A DNA stretch of 64,000 nucleotides from Vibrio sp. 14G-20 (GTDB lineage: Bacteria; Pseudomonadota; Gammaproteobacteria; Enterobacterales; Vibrionaceae), in contig NZ_JAPHPW010000001.1 of the NCBI RefSeq assembly GCF_026241515.1, forward strand, positions 62,001 through 126,000, in the 5' to 3' direction. The translations under genes and the position numbers were made by a program. The notes beneath the pieces are model-generated. The model did no database searches. It saw nothing but the letters and a program-made list of their open reading frames with translations, and was not told the DNA's origin. Every line of letters starts with the position of its first letter. Position 1 is the first letter of the stretch. Of this stretch, positions 26,028 to 36,638 are shown one piece after another.

Positions 26028-28493
26028 ATGAACATATTGCTCTCCCTACTCGGCATGACCGCCATCTTAGGCGTCTGTCTTTACCATAGAGTTAGTCTGG
26101 TACGTGCATTAATTGTATTAACTGGCGCAATGGTAGCATTAACACTGTTTGGCGGCGTGGCAGTCACTGGCTGGCTTTGCTACGTGTTAGCCGTTGCGAT
26201 CTTTGCTGTACCTACCATTCGTCAGACCTTAATCAGCCAAAAAGCACTCTCTTTATTTAAGAAAGTTCTACCAGCGATGTCTCAGACAGAAAAAGAAGCA
26301 CTAGAAGCGGGTACGGTATGGTGGGAAGCAGAGCTGTTCAAAGGCAAACCTGAATGGAAGAAGCTTCAGAACATTGCTGACCCGAAGCTATCTGAAGCTG
26401 AGCAAGCGTTTTTAGATGGCCCAGTTAATGAAGTGTGCGAAATGGTCAACGATTACCAAGTCACTCATGAGCTTGCTGATTTGCCACCAGAAGTATGGCA
26501 ATACCTGAAAGGCCATAAATTCTTCGCCATGATCATCAAGAAAAAGTACGGCGGCTTAGAGTTCTCAGCTTACGCTCAATCTTTGGTTCTACAGAAGCTA
26601 ACGGGTGTTTCTAGTGTATTGTCATCGACGGTTGGCGTACCTAACTCATTAGGCCCTGGTGAGCTATTGCAACACTATGGAACAGAAGAACAAAGAAACC
26701 ACTACCTGCCGCGCCTAGCGGAAGGTAAAGAGATCCCTTGTTTTGCTCTAACTAGCCCGGAAGCTGGCTCAGATGCAGGCTCAATCCCTGATTACGGCAT
26801 TGTATGTAAAGGAGATTGGCAAGGCGAAGAAGTACTTGGAATGCGTTTAACATGGAACAAGCGTTATATCACTCTTGCTCCTGTCGCGACCGTTTTAGGG
26901 TTAGCCTTTAAACTACGTGATCCTGATGGTCTGCTTGGAGACAAACAAGATCTTGGTATTACTTGTGCGTTGATTCCAACGGATTTAAAAGGCGTTGAGA
27001 TTGGCAACCGTCACTTTCCGCTTAACGTTCCGTTCCAAAATGGCCCAACGCAAGGCGATGACCTTTTTGTGCCTATAGACTTCATCATTGGTGGCCAGAA
27101 AATGGCAGGTCAAGGCTGGCGCATGCTGGTTGAGTGTTTGTCGGTTGGCCGTGGTATCACACTGCCTTCAAACTCGACAGGTGGTATCAAGTCGGCTGCG
27201 CTGGCAACTGGCGCTTACGCTCGTATCCGCCGTCAGTTCAAACAACCAATTGGTCGTATGGAAGGGGTTGAAGAGCCACTTGCACGCCTGGCCGGTAACG
27301 CTTATGTAATGGACGCTGCGAGTAACCTAACCGTTGCGGGCATCGACCTTGGCGAAAAGCCTTCGGTTATCTCTGCAATCGTTAAGTACCACTGTACTCA
27401 CCGTGGCCAACGCAGCATCATTGATGCGATGGATATCGTCGGCGGTAAAGGCATTTGCTTAGGCCCATCAAACTTCCTAGCTCGTGGCTACCAAGGCTCA
27501 CCTATCGCGATAACGGTTGAAGGCGCAAACATCCTGACTCGTTCAATGATCATCTATGGTCAAGGTGCGATTCGCTGCCACCCTTACGTACTGAACGAAA
27601 TGGAAGCGGCTTATTCTGAAAGCAGCGATGCGCTTGATAAGTTTGATTCTGCGTTAGCAGGACACGTTAGCTTTACTATGAGTAACCTAGTCCGCAGCTT
27701 GTGGTTTGGTTTAACCGATGGCCGTGGTTCAGATACGCCAACGCCAGCCAATAAAACTGACAAGCAAACACAACGTTACTACCAACAACTGAACCGCTAC
27801 AGTGCAAACCTAGCGCTATTGTCTGATATTTCAATGGCTGTATTAGGCGGTTCACTGAAACGCAGAGAGCGCCTATCTGCAAGGCTGGGCGACATCCTGA
27901 GTCAATTGTATTTAGGTTCAGCAACACTGAAACGCTTTGAAAGCGAAGGCAGCCACGCTGAAGATCTACCGCTAGTACATTGGGGGATGCAAGATAGCTT
28001 ACGTCAAACTGAGGTGGCGATTGATGAGTTCTTGGCGAACTTCCCTAATCCAGTAGTTGGTCGTCTGTTACGTGTTGTATTAATGCCATTTGGTCGCATT
28101 CGCCGTGCACCAAACGACAAGCTAGATAGCCAAGTAGCGCATATTATTCAAACGCCGAGCGAAACACGTTCACGTATCGGCCGTGGTCAATACTTAGAAG
28201 CAACTGAACATAACCCAGTAGGTAAGATTGAGAAAGCACTCGAAGTGATTCTTCAAGCTGAGCCACTGTTCGAGAAAGTTTGTAAAGAGACGCATCAAAA
28301 ACGTGCCTTCTTACGACTTGATCTTGTCGCTCAATTGGGGCTTGAGAAAGGTATCTTAACGCAAGAAGAGGCAAACCTTTTGATTAGCGCTGAGGAACAT
28401 AGACTGTACACGATTAACGTGGATGACTTCTCACCAGAGGAGCTTGCAGCAAAGTCGCAGTACCCAGACCAATCGATTGATAACGTCGCTTAA
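26028..28493 (+). CDS. fadE: Acyl-CoA dehydrogenase FadE
   Basis: FadE is the flavoprotein of the first step of fatty-acid beta-oxidation, oxidising acyl-CoA to enoyl-CoA and passing electrons to the respiratory chain. It is an enteric/Vibrio-type long form of 821 residues (E. coli 814), with an N-terminal hydrophobic region (about residues 1-60), then the acyl-CoA dehydrogenase core. [16 protein letters not shown] and [17 protein letters not shown] are characteristic; [20 protein letters not shown] is near the conserved Glu region. AAAAGGAAATCGATC precedes the ATG. A strong terminator follows. Confidence 0.96.
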   Translation: MNILLSLLGMTAILGVCLYHRVSLVRALIVLTGAMVALTLFGGVAVTGWLCYVLAVAIFAVPTIRQTLISQKALSLFKKVLPAMSQTEKEALEAGTVWWEAELFKGKPEWKKLQNIADPKLSEAEQAFLDGPVNEVCEMVNDYQVTHELADLPPEVWQYLKGHKFFAMIIKKKYGGLEFSAYAQSLVLQKLTGVSSVLSSTVGVPNSLGPGELLQHYGTEEQRNHYLPRLAEGKEIPCFALTSPEAGSDAGSIPDYGIVCKGDWQGEEVLGMRLTWNKRYITLAPVATVLGLAFKLRDPDGLLGDKQDLGITCALIPTDLKGVEIGNRHFPLNVPFQNGPTQGDDLFVPIDFIIGGQKMAGQGWRMLVECLSVGRGITLPSNSTGGIKSAALATGAYARIRRQFKQPIGRMEGVEEPLARLAGNAYVMDAASNLTVAGIDLGEKPSVISAIVKYHCTHRGQRSIIDAMDIVGGKGICLGPSNFLARGYQGSPIAITVEGANILTRSMIIYGQGAIRCHPYVLNEMEAAYSESSDALDKFDSALAGHVSFTMSNLVRSLWFGLTDGRGSDTPTPANKTDKQTQRYYQQLNRYSANLALLSDISMAVLGGSLKRRERLSARLGDILSQLYLGSATLKRFESEGSHAEDLPLVHWGMQDSLRQTEVAIDEFLANFPNPVVGRLLRVVLMPFGRIRRAPNDKLDSQVAHIIQTPSETRSRIGRGQYLEATEHNPVGKIEKALEVILQAEPLFEKVCKETHQKRAFLRLDLVAQLGLEKGILTQEEANLLISAEEHRLYTINVDDFSPEELAAKSQYPDQSIDNVA

Positions 28494-28510
28494 GACCAGA
28501 AAAAGAAATA

Positions 28511-28542
28511 AAAACGGGACTCCTATGAGTCCCGTTTTTTTG
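28511..28542. terminator. Bidirectional terminator, fadE / TIGR03503
   Basis: AAAAACGGGACTC, loop CTAT, GAGTCCCGTTTTTTT. A perfect stem serving both convergent genes. Confidence 0.92.
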
Positions 28543-28621
28543 TTCATGATTTCGCTGACACAAATTCCAATGCTTTATCTAGCGGCTTATTCTCTCTAGC
28601 CAGCATAATCATTTAAGCGAG

Positions 28622-29869
28622 TTACTTGGGCGCCTTGAGCTGCATCTCTGGTTGAGCTTTTTTCTTCGCCTTAACCTTACGAACCACAAACCAAATCAAT
28701 AAGCCCAATAGAATCGCGACCACATTCCCCACCGCAATAATGATCATACTGCGCTGTCTGTCATCTTCACGTTTTTGGAGGATCATCAACTCTGTTGCGA
28801 TACGCTTCTGTTCAGCAAGTGCTTCTTCTTGAAGACGTCGTGATTCTGCTAAGTCGATATCTTCAACAACGCTGTACGACTGCTCGGTAATTGGAAAGAT
28901 CAGCGGGCGCTGACTTGAAGCATCAGTGGCGTAAACCATTCCTGACCAATTATAAATCCCCAAATCGCCATTGTAAGGCACCTCTAGAGCGACTTTCATT
29001 GCGTCGACTTCAGCTTGGCCCTGCCTGTACGTTACATAATCATCAGGTGCTTTATGCTCAACGTGAACCGCTAAAGAGCTCGGTGCGATCATGCCTTGCT
29101 CACCAGACACCACAATAGTGTGAGGTAAGCCCTCTTTTCGAGACTGAATGAAAGTAGTGGTGATCGGTGTTGGGTAAACTAAGACTTCCTGTTCTTGCGC
29201 TCGCAAAAACACGCCATTGCCAGAAGTAATACGCGCGCGGTATTTGCCAGGCTCGATATCAATTGGCAAAGAGACAGTGAACACACCATCTCCGGCTTTT
29301 TCATCAAGATCAGCGCCATCATCGGCAAACTCGCCCATAACAACAGGCACTGGGCGTGCTTCTCTCACTAAAGACTCTTCGTTTTCGACAAACTTAGTAA
29401 ATGTCACCTTGAGCTTCACGCGATCCAGAAAATCACGCAGCACAAGAGGCTTTCCATCTGAGGTCAAACGAGCGGTAAATTTGATATGTTCGGTTTGATA
29501 CAACTTATCTGGGAACTCATTAGCATCCAAAACAAGATGAGACAGCAGCTTGATATTGTTCTTAGGGGAAACTTTACCTATCGCTTGCCAAGGGCCGGGC
29601 ATCGGATTGTCGATAGAGATAATGTCCATGGACGATTCTTCGTACCAACGGACATTATCAGCATTGCGCCAAGAGTAGTATTTCTTGCCATCAGGGCGAA
29701 CCAAAACGACAGGTTTAGAGTTATCGGCTCGATAAATCACAAAGGTGACTTGTTCAATACTGGGGTCAACTCGAAAACGGTTGTCCAATAAACTCATTAC
29801 AGATTCCGTTGCTGCATGTAGACTAAAACTTAACAGCAATAAGTAACCGGTAGCCAATACCCTTAACAT
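28622..29869 (-). CDS. TIGR03503 family membrane-anchored protein
   Basis: A 415-residue protein with a signal peptide (MLRVLATGYLLLLSFSLHA) and one C-terminal transmembrane helix (about residues 377-396), followed by a Lys-rich tail, so most of it lies in the periplasm. LVRPDGKKYY and DNPMPGPWQAIGKVSP match TIGR03503 of vibrios and relatives. The middle has immunoglobulin-like beta-strand character (KYRARITSGNGVF), and a coiled-coil (about 340-375, ESRRLQEEALAEQKRIATEL) precedes the membrane helix. It lies between fadE and dnaQ; function is unknown. Confidence 0.8.
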   Translation of the reverse strand: MLRVLATGYLLLLSFSLHAATESVMSLLDNRFRVDPSIEQVTFVIYRADNSKPVVLVRPDGKKYYSWRNADNVRWYEESSMDIISIDNPMPGPWQAIGKVSPKNNIKLLSHLVLDANEFPDKLYQTEHIKFTARLTSDGKPLVLRDFLDRVKLKVTFTKFVENEESLVREARPVPVVMGEFADDGADLDEKAGDGVFTVSLPIDIEPGKYRARITSGNGVFLRAQEQEVLVYPTPITTTFIQSRKEGLPHTIVVSGEQGMIAPSSLAVHVEHKAPDDYVTYRQGQAEVDAMKVALEVPYNGDLGIYNWSGMVYATDASSQRPLIFPITEQSYSVVEDIDLAESRRLQEEALAEQKRIATELMILQKREDDRQRSMIIIAVGNVVAILLGLLIWFVVRKVKAKKKAQPEMQLKAPK

Positions 29870-29878
29870 ACTTTCTCC

Positions 29879-30646
29879 CTACTGACGCCAAAGGCAGCTT
29901 CCGCTTTTCTCGACGAGGTCTAAACGATTTTGATGCGCTTCTACTTCATCGGCCGTAGCTCGTAAAACCTTTAGGGATTTTCGACCACTTTCTACTCTTC
30001 GTATACTTTCTGCTTCGCCTTCTTGTTGGCCAGCGTTAAATTGCAGCGAAGTTTGTCCACCCGTCATCAATAAGTAGACGTCGGCTAGGATCTCCGCATC
30101 GAGCAATGCGCCGTGGAGAGTACGGTGCGAGTTATCAATACCATAACGGTCACATAAGATATCTAGGTTGTTTCTTTTACCTGGGAATATCTTCTTCGCC
30201 ATTGCCAAGGTATCGGTGACTTTGCAGTAGTCATCCGTTTTACCTATCGCTGGATTAAGCTTCTCAAACTCATAGTCCATAAAGCCCGTATCGAAGGGCG
30301 CATTATGAGCCACCAGCTCCGCACCTTTGATAAAGTCGAGAAACTCTTTATGTATATCTTGGTATTCAGGCTTATCAATCAAGAATTCATCGGTAATACC
30401 GTGAACGCCAATCGCCTCTTCTTGAATCGCACGATCGGGCTTGATGTAGACGTGGAAATGACGCCCGGTCAACCTACGGTTGATGATCTCTACTGCACCA
30501 ATTTCAACGATGCGGTGGCCCATATAGTGAGGGCCACCCTCTGTATTCATACCGGTGGTTTCGGTATCGAGTACAACAATGCGCTTATTTTCGTTCGAAC
30601 TGTTTTTTTCGTTCGTGCTTTGTTCTGGAGTGCTACTGGTATTCAT
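29879..30646 (-). CDS. dnaQ: DNA polymerase III epsilon subunit (proofreading exonuclease)
   Basis: The 3'-5' exonuclease of the replicase, binding the alpha subunit (DnaE, in this window at 39475) through its C-terminal tail. The protein has 255 residues (E. coli 243). ExoI is VVLDTETTGMNTEG (Asp27, Glu29), ExoII is VAHNAPFDTGFMDYEF, and ExoIII is HGALLDAEILADVY. Asp27 corresponds to Asp12 of E. coli, so the N-terminus has about 15 extra residues, Asn/Ser-rich (STNEKNSSNENKR). It starts about 55 bases from divergent rnhA, the conserved dnaQ-rnhA pair. Confidence 0.96.
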   Translation of the reverse strand: MNTSSTPEQSTNEKNSSNENKRIVVLDTETTGMNTEGGPHYMGHRIVEIGAVEIINRRLTGRHFHVYIKPDRAIQEEAIGVHGITDEFLIDKPEYQDIHKEFLDFIKGAELVAHNAPFDTGFMDYEFEKLNPAIGKTDDYCKVTDTLAMAKKIFPGKRNNLDILCDRYGIDNSHRTLHGALLDAEILADVYLLMTGGQTSLQFNAGQQEGEAESIRRVESGRKSLKVLRATADEVEAHQNRLDLVEKSGSCLWRQ

Positions 30647-30702
30647 AAGGATAACTGTGTCAGACTATGCCGATAATGTGCTTGAGGTAATAGTATCAAA
30701 TC

Positions 30703-31167
30703 ATGACGAAACAAGTTGAAATTTTCACTGATGGTTCTTGTTTGGGCAACCCTGGTCCCGGTGGCTATGGCATCGTACTTCGCTACAAGAAAGTCGAGAA
30801 GACGCTAGCAGAAGGCTTCACGCTAACAACCAATAACCGCATGGAAATGCTCGCCGCTGTCGTGGCTCTCCAAGCCCTCAAAGAACCTTGCTCTGTGATT
30901 CTGACCACAGATAGCCAATACGTGCGTCAAGGCATCACACAGTGGATTCATAACTGGAAAAAGCGTGACTGGAAAACAGCCGACAAGAAACCGGTTAAAA
31001 ATGCCGATCTGTGGCAAAGGCTCGATAAAGAAACCGCTCGCCATAGCGTTGATTGGCGCTGGGTAAAAGGACACGCGGGACACAGAGAAAACGAAATGTG
31101 TGATGATTTAGCGCGAAATGCAGCGGAGAATCCGACTCAAGAAGATACGGGCTATCAACCAAGCTAA
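30703..31167 (+). CDS. rnhA: Ribonuclease HI
   Basis: Cuts RNA in RNA-DNA hybrids. The protein has 154 residues, as in E. coli (155). Catalytic residues are Asp10 ([16 protein letters not shown]), Glu48 (TTNNRMEML), Asp70 (LTTDSQYV), His124 ([11 protein letters not shown]) and Asp134, all at the E. coli positions. Divergent from dnaQ; convergent with yafS. CTTGAGGT is a weak ribosome site before the ATG. Confidence 0.97.
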   Translation: MTKQVEIFTDGSCLGNPGPGGYGIVLRYKKVEKTLAEGFTLTTNNRMEMLAAVVALQALKEPCSVILTTDSQYVRQGITQWIHNWKKRDWKTADKKPVKNADLWQRLDKETARHSVDWRWVKGHAGHRENEMCDDLARNAAENPTQEDTGYQPS

Positions 31168-31233
31168 CCGCTTTTTAAATTAGACGCACATTTCAGAAAG
31201 CGATTTATAATTTCTCAATCGAATTGATAGATG

Positions 31234-31260
31234 AAAAGCCGACAACTAGTCGGCTTTTTC
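31234..31260. terminator. Bidirectional terminator, rnhA / yafS
   Basis: AAAAGCCGAC, loop AACTA, GTCGGCTTTTT. The stop codon of yafS lies in the loop, so the two 3' ends overlap in this hairpin. Confidence 0.82.
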
Positions 31261-32028
31261 TGTTTTTAGCGGATATGACGCTTTGGCTGAATCCATTGTA
31301 CGGCGCGTATTGGTTCTAAAACTGGCTCCAACAGGCGAGAAACGTCGCTTAAGGTGCCAATGTGGTTTGATGGGTTTTAGCGGGTAAGTACGTTTACGAG
31401 CAACAATAAAGTATTGGCTTCCGGCGAAGGATGCACAACCACCTAAGCTGTTCTCCAACCACGTCCACATCGCTTGATACTTACTCATCGGAAACAGTGC
31501 GTAGGTGTCACAATGAATTACTTCATAGTTAAGTACACCTAACCAGTCTTTAATTCGACTTGGCGTGTACATACGCCCACTCCAGGGTAAGCTGTTCTTT
31601 CGCCAAGGCATCAAACTGGCAAGCCCAGTGACACTGATTGGGTTGAAGCCAGTGATAATGATATAGCCATCGTCCATCATCACTCGATCGACTTCTCTCA
31701 ATAATCGATGCGGGTCATTGCTATAATCTAGCTGATGACTCAGTACTACAACATCAAAGCTTTTCTCCAAAAAGGGTAAATTATAGCCATCCGCTATCAC
31801 ATTATGTAATGGGTTCTGGATATCTAGGTTTACTTGATGTTGAATGTTGCATGTGCAGCTAGAAATCTCACTACTGAGGCCACCGAGCTTGAGCATATGG
31901 TAACCAAATAGCTTTGGGCACCACTCATCGAGTCGAGTTTGAATAGATTCTCTCAACCAGTCCCCATTGTGCAATTGCGCCCAAGTGTAAGGACGTTCAA
32001 ACTTCTTTCTGCTACGTGCTGGCTTCAT
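31246..32028 (-). CDS. yafS: YafS-like SAM-dependent methyltransferase
   Basis: A 260-residue class I methyltransferase. The SAM-binding segment includes [31 protein letters not shown] and [17 protein letters not shown] (residues about 45-140). E. coli YafS (240 residues) sits between gloB and rnhA in the same way, supporting orthology. The substrate is unknown. ATG 32028 (MKPARSRKK) is used; the frame to 32031 starts with TTG. It is divergent from gloB, which begins 53 bases away. Confidence 0.86.
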   Translation of the reverse strand: MKPARSRKKFERPYTWAQLHNGDWLRESIQTRLDEWCPKLFGYHMLKLGGLSSEISSCTCNIQHQVNLDIQNPLHNVIADGYNLPFLEKSFDVVVLSHQLDYSNDPHRLLREVDRVMMDDGYIIITGFNPISVTGLASLMPWRKNSLPWSGRMYTPSRIKDWLGVLNYEVIHCDTYALFPMSKYQAMWTWLENSLGGCASFAGSQYFIVARKRTYPLKPIKPHWHLKRRFSPVGASFRTNTRRTMDSAKASYPLKTEKAD

Positions 32029-32081
32029 CAATAATCTGTCTCACTTATTCTGTCGCACTAAAAGTGACTGGAGAACCAATA

Positions 32082-32840
32082 ATGTTACATATCAAAAGCA
32101 TACCTGCATTTAACGACAATTACATCTGGCTGATTCAAAATAGCGATCGCCGTTGTGCTGTCGTCGACCCTGGTGATGCGGCTCCAGTATTAGAGTACTT
32201 GGCACATCATGAGCTAACTTTAGATGCAATCTTGATTACACACCACCACCATGATCACATTGGTGGCGTTCCAGAATTAGTAAGGCAACACCCTGGCGTT
32301 GATGTAGTGGGCCCAAAGAACGAACCGATCCCAACGTTGACTCACCCTGTCGACGATGGTGACCAGTTAGAGCTGTTTGGCGAAGTCTTTCTAGTACTTG
32401 GGCTGAGTGGCCACACCGCGGGTCACATTGGTTATGTGGGTGATGCCAAACTGTTTTGTGGTGATGTGCTGTTCTCTGCGGGTTGTGGCCGAATCATGGA
32501 AGGCACGCCACAACAGATGTTCGATGCGCTGAATAAGATCACAGCGCTCCCTCAAGAAACCGAAGTGTATTGTGCACATGAGTACACTGCAGCCAATATC
32601 GCTTTCGCATTAGCGGTTGAGCCTGATAACCAACATTTACAGCAATATCGCGACCAAGTGAACCGACTTCGCGCTCAAAATAAGTCGACCATCCCCACAA
32701 ATTTGAGACAAGAGAAGTTTGTGAACCCCTTCCTGCGCTATACCGAGCCAAGTGTAATGAAATCAGTGTCTAATCGCACCGAAAACACCGATCCTCTGTC
32801 AGTGTTCACCGCTTTACGTACGTGGAAGAACGAATTTTAA
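32082..32840 (+). CDS. gloB: Hydroxyacylglutathione hydrolase (glyoxalase II)
   Basis: Hydrolyses S-lactoylglutathione to lactate and glutathione in methylglyoxal detoxification. The protein has 252 residues (E. coli 251). The two-metal site is [10 protein letters not shown], with [25 protein letters not shown] and CAHEYT. The ATG at 32082 ([18 protein letters not shown]) matches the family start and has TGGAG upstream; the long frame to 32016 is not conserved. mltD follows on the same strand, as in E. coli in reverse gene order. Confidence 0.96.
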   Translation: MLHIKSIPAFNDNYIWLIQNSDRRCAVVDPGDAAPVLEYLAHHELTLDAILITHHHHDHIGGVPELVRQHPGVDVVGPKNEPIPTLTHPVDDGDQLELFGEVFLVLGLSGHTAGHIGYVGDAKLFCGDVLFSAGCGRIMEGTPQQMFDALNKITALPQETEVYCAHEYTAANIAFALAVEPDNQHLQQYRDQVNRLRAQNKSTIPTNLRQEKFVNPFLRYTEPSVMKSVSNRTENTDPLSVFTALRTWKNEF

Positions 32841-32910
32841 CAAATCCAGACTTGTCACTCATAGGGGGTGGCAAGTATTATCATCGGCCGTTTATTAAAA
32901 AGGCTGTAAC

Positions 32911-34482
32911 ATGCGAGTTAAGTACAGCTGGGCTTTGGTACTACTACTTTCTGGTTGCCAATTAACTCAGTCAGAGAATCCAGACCAAGCTTCCGAGCAA
33001 ACCAACACATCTCCTACTAAAGAAGTTTCTCAAACGAACGTTTCATCAGAAGCGACCAAAGAAGAACCAAAGGTTGAAGCACCTGTCGTTACTCCACAAA
33101 CACAAGAAGATGTTTGGAAACGTATTGCGATGCAACTTGAAATGGAAGTACCCGACCAAAAGAAGGTCGATTACTACCGAACTTGGTATCTAAAGCACCC
33201 TAGTCATCTAAAAACCGTCTCACAACGTGCTGAACCCTTCCTTTATTTGATCACCACTAAGATTGAAGAAAAAGGCTTACCACTAGAATTGGCCTTGTTG
33301 CCGGTTGTAGAAAGTTCTTTCGATGCGTTCGCCTACTCTCATGGCAGCGCTGCAGGTCTATGGCAATTTATTTCTGGCACAGGCAAAGATTACGGACTAG
33401 AACAGAACTTCTGGTACGACGGTCGTCGTGATGTCGCCGCCTCTACCGATGCTGCATTGGATTTCCTATCAGACCTCAACAGACGTTTCGATGGCGATTG
33501 GAATCATGCCATTGCTGCCTATAACAGTGGCGGTGGTCGTGTAAGCAGTGCTATCCGCAAGAACAAGAAGCTGGGTAAGCCAATCGACTTCTTCTCTTTG
33601 GATTTACCAAAAGAGACCAGCAGCTACGTACCTAAGCTACTTGCACTGGCTGACGTGATTGCCAACCAAGAAAAGTATGGCATCGACATTCCTGCAATCC
33701 CTAACAAGCCGGTATTGACTCTGGTTAACCCGGACGAACAACTTGATCTGGCGATTGCGGCAAACTACGCAGGCATTCCGGTAAAAGAGCTGCAAGGCTA
33801 CAACCCAGCTTATAACCAATGGGCGACGGCACCAGAAAAGCATCAGCAATTATTGCTTCCTCTAAGCTCTGTTGAGAAGTTCAACAAAGAAGTGGCGGCC
33901 AATAAAGGCAAAGGCATGAAGTTGGTGCGTTATAAAGTGCAATCTGGCGATAGCATCAGCGTACTGGCGAGTAAATACAACACCACCAGCAAAGTGATTC
34001 GTTCTGCAAACGGGATGAGCAACAACAATATCCGTATTGGTCAGCACCTACTTATCCCAACCTCAACCAAAGACGACAAAACGTACGCACTAAGCGCTTC
34101 AAACCGCCTAGCAAGCACACAGTCGAAGAGTCGAGGCCAATATAAGCTTAATCATACGGTAAAAAGTGGTGACAGCCTGTGGACGATTGCGCGCGCAAAT
34201 AAGGTATCTCACCAATCACTGGCTAAGTGGAATGGCATGGGACCACGCGACACGCTTAGAGTTGGTCAAGAACTGGTCATTTGGAAGAATGGTTCAGACG
34301 GCGCCATCATCCGTACGATCTTCTATAACGTAAGATCGGGTGACACAGTCAGCGGTATTGCATCAAAGTTCAAAGTTAAAAGTGCAGATGTTGTAAAATG
34401 GAACACTTTGCAGAACAAGAAATACTTACAGCCAGGACAAAAACTGAAGCTGTATGTTGATGTAACTAAGGTAAGTGTATGA
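32911..34482 (+). CDS. mltD: Membrane-bound lytic murein transglycosylase D
   Basis: An outer-membrane lipoprotein that cleaves peptidoglycan glycan strands, leaving 1,6-anhydro ends. The protein has 523 residues. The signal peptide ends in the lipobox LSGC. The transglycosylase domain (about residues 100-250) contains the catalytic Glu134 (LPVVESSFDAFAYSHGSA). Three LysM domains follow at about 338-385, 413-456 and 470-518, each with a SGD start. The family commonly has two to three LysM. A Thr/Glu/Lys-rich linker follows the lipid anchor. The stop overlaps the next start by 4 bases (ATGA), coupling it to the YIP1 gene. Confidence 0.95.
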   Translation: MRVKYSWALVLLLSGCQLTQSENPDQASEQTNTSPTKEVSQTNVSSEATKEEPKVEAPVVTPQTQEDVWKRIAMQLEMEVPDQKKVDYYRTWYLKHPSHLKTVSQRAEPFLYLITTKIEEKGLPLELALLPVVESSFDAFAYSHGSAAGLWQFISGTGKDYGLEQNFWYDGRRDVAASTDAALDFLSDLNRRFDGDWNHAIAAYNSGGGRVSSAIRKNKKLGKPIDFFSLDLPKETSSYVPKLLALADVIANQEKYGIDIPAIPNKPVLTLVNPDEQLDLAIAANYAGIPVKELQGYNPAYNQWATAPEKHQQLLLPLSSVEKFNKEVAANKGKGMKLVRYKVQSGDSISVLASKYNTTSKVIRSANGMSNNNIRIGQHLLIPTSTKDDKTYALSASNRLASTQSKSRGQYKLNHTVKSGDSLWTIARANKVSHQSLAKWNGMGPRDTLRVGQELVIWKNGSDGAIIRTIFYNVRSGDTVSGIASKFKVKSADVVKWNTLQNKKYLQPGQKLKLYVDVTKVSV

Positions 34483-35165
34483 ACCCGTCAAGTAACCCAC
34501 TCGTCATGCTGTTGGATATATTCCGTTCGCCAACAGCTTGTTTCTTAGCGCTTTATCAGCGAAGTGCTTGGGGATGGCAACCCTACGTCGTATTAATGCT
34601 CAGCCCATTTTTATTTTGGGGTGCCTATTTTTCGAATGTAGATTTTGCATGGTTAAGTGCAGAGCTATCGCAGCAACTGGCTCAAACGAACCCTGACCAA
34701 TTGGCGTTACTTGACAGCAATACCTTACTCGCAAGTGAAATCATCAGCGACGTATTTGGCCGAACATTAACCATCGTTCTATTGGCATTCTGGTTTAACC
34801 TAGCAACCAAGCCAAGCCAACATCAGCACAGCTTTTGGCGATGGTTTGCAGCGGCATCGGTTGTTATATTCCCAGCTGTTTTAGGTGATGTAGCAAGCTA
34901 CGCAAGCCTGATACTCAAGCATGGACATGTGATGAACTACGCTGCCGACTTGAACAGCTTAAATGGCTTAATCAAGTTACCGCTAACCAATGATTGGTCA
35001 CAGTTTTCTAGCTCATTACCACTGCTTCTGCCATGGTACATCGTGCTAGGTTATGCTGCGGTATTAACGTGGACTGAGTTTGAACGCGGGCAAGCGCTTG
35101 TGATTTCAGGCTTACCATGGGTTGGCTACTACCTAATCTGGGCGCTCTACATTTTAATCTTTTAA
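34479..35165 (+). CDS. YIP1-family inner-membrane protein
   Basis: A 228-residue protein with about five membrane helices (roughly residues 37-55, 95-113, 123-145, 175-196 and 202-225) and the YIP1-type topology. The N-terminal LLDIFRSPTACFLAL segment is typical. Bacterial YIP1-domain proteins have no settled role. Its start overlaps the mltD stop by four bases, so it is translationally coupled to a peptidoglycan enzyme. This is a Vibrio arrangement not present in E. coli, from memory. Confidence 0.78.
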   Translation: MNPSSNPLVMLLDIFRSPTACFLALYQRSAWGWQPYVVLMLSPFLFWGAYFSNVDFAWLSAELSQQLAQTNPDQLALLDSNTLLASEIISDVFGRTLTIVLLAFWFNLATKPSQHQHSFWRWFAAASVVIFPAVLGDVASYASLILKHGHVMNYAADLNSLNGLIKLPLTNDWSQFSSSLPLLLPWYIVLGYAAVLTWTEFERGQALVISGLPWVGYYLIWALYILIF

Positions 35166-35265
35166 GTTGAAGAGATAAGGCTAGCGAAAACTCTCTAGCC
35201 TATTTGCTCCGTTAGATTACCCAACGTAACCACCGTGCGAATAGTTAAGCTCCAATAGCTAATAA

Positions 35266-36108
35266 CTATTTAGCCTTAAAGGTCACTCGCATAGGGTTAT
35301 GATCAGAAGCGTCCGTAATAGGCGCTTTTGCTTTTTCTACCTCTAGCCCTCGATAGAATACGTGGTCGAGCACTAGCCCTGTAATGAACTGAGTTCTGTT
35401 ATCTGGCTCAAAGGCAACTTCCGTCAAACCAACCTTCTCCAACGCATCTTTCAATACAGCAAAGCGAGCTTCACTCCAGCTATTAAAGTCCCCAGCAAAA
35501 ATAACAGGCCCACGATACTTTTGCAGATTGTCGGTTAAGCTCTTGAGCTGAGCCTCGTAATCTTCCGTACCAAAGGTAAAGTTCACAGCATGGATATTAA
35601 TCACAGCCAGCTCTTCGCCATTGCTTAGTTGGTAACGCGACCAAAGCGCGGATTTAGGCAGTTGAAGCCAAGGTTCTTCATGAGTATAAGCACAAGCTTC
35701 AATCGGTAAATGAGTTGCTAGGTTGAGTACCCCAGCACTTTGCTCAAAGGCTTCAAACGCATTCACACGAGTGCTACCCCACTGTCCGCTCGTTACCCAT
35801 TGGCGAAGTCCTTCTGTCATACTCGCTTCTTGCAGCAAGACTAAATCGCTACCTGCCGACAGCTTATTTAACTCACTCTGCCAATTATTTCGGTTTTGCT
35901 TATAGATATTCCACACCGTAATGTCTAAGCCATCAGACACATCAATCGCTTTCGGTGCAGAGTTTTGGTAGCAGCTGTAGATGTCGTTACTGGTACTTTG
36001 AGAGGAAGTGATCAGGTTGGGTTTATTCGGGATCACGAAGATAAAATGAAAACTAACGACAGCAAGCGTTATCAATAGCGTGATAACAACGATGGTTCTC
36101 TTAAACAT
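35266..36108 (-). CDS. yafD: YafD-like endonuclease/exonuclease/phosphatase domain protein
   Basis: A 280-residue protein with an N-terminal membrane or signal helix (MFKRTIVVITLLITLAVVSF) and an EEP fold (DNase I-like). The motifs DLVLLQEAS, NIHAVNFTFGTEDY, GPVIFAGDFNSWS and DASDHNPM are close to E. coli YafD. The substrate is unknown. The ATG at 36108 fits a helix start; the longer frame to 36291 runs into glnB. It is on the minus strand after glnB. Confidence 0.85.
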   Translation of the reverse strand: MFKRTIVVITLLITLAVVSFHFIFVIPNKPNLITSSQSTSNDIYSCYQNSAPKAIDVSDGLDITVWNIYKQNRNNWQSELNKLSAGSDLVLLQEASMTEGLRQWVTSGQWGSTRVNAFEAFEQSAGVLNLATHLPIEACAYTHEEPWLQLPKSALWSRYQLSNGEELAVINIHAVNFTFGTEDYEAQLKSLTDNLQKYRGPVIFAGDFNSWSEARFAVLKDALEKVGLTEVAFEPDNRTQFITGLVLDHVFYRGLEVEKAKAPITDASDHNPMRVTFKAK

Positions 36109-36128
36109 ACAACACCCTACCAGAAATG

Positions 36129-36154
36129 AAAAAGGAGCGATAAACGCTCCTTTT
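36129..36154 (-). terminator. Terminator between glnB and yafD
   Basis: AAAAAGGAGCG, loop ATAAA, CGCTCCTTTT. It closes the glnB transcript on the minus strand. Confidence 0.85.
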
Positions 36155-36169
36155 AGGGTAATAGTTTTT

Positions 36170-36517
<348 letters not shown>

Positions 36518-36537
36518 TTAAACTGTGCGAATGGCTC

Positions 36538-36566
36538 ATTATCGGTTAGCTATAGTAAACATTCAA
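36538..36566 (-). promoter_or_regulatory. Likely sigma70 promoter of glnB
   Basis: On the minus strand TTGAAT, 17 bases, GATAAT, about 30 bases before the start. No NtrC or PurR site is obvious within it. Confidence 0.65.
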
Positions 36567-36568
36567 TG

Positions 36569-36598
36569 AAAAAAGCCAGAGCTTTAAAGCTCTGGCTC
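36569..36598 (-). terminator. Terminator after the cytochrome c gene
   Basis: AAAAAAGCCAGAGC, loop TTTAAA, GCTCTGGCT, with the T-run on the minus strand. It separates the cytochrome gene from glnB. Confidence 0.88.
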
Positions 36599-36638
36599 GA
36601 AATTTATCATCTTGTTTAATCAGCGCTTTGAGAAGGTT

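Noticed and set aside
30305..30676. A 123-residue plus-strand frame over the dnaQ start region.
   Set aside because: It is antisense to dnaQ, whose exonuclease motifs are certain; no family is recognised in the shadow.
32841..32910. A terminator between gloB and mltD (CTTGTCAC...GTGGCAAG).
   Set aside because: The stem has a mismatch and no T-run, so it is too weak to call.
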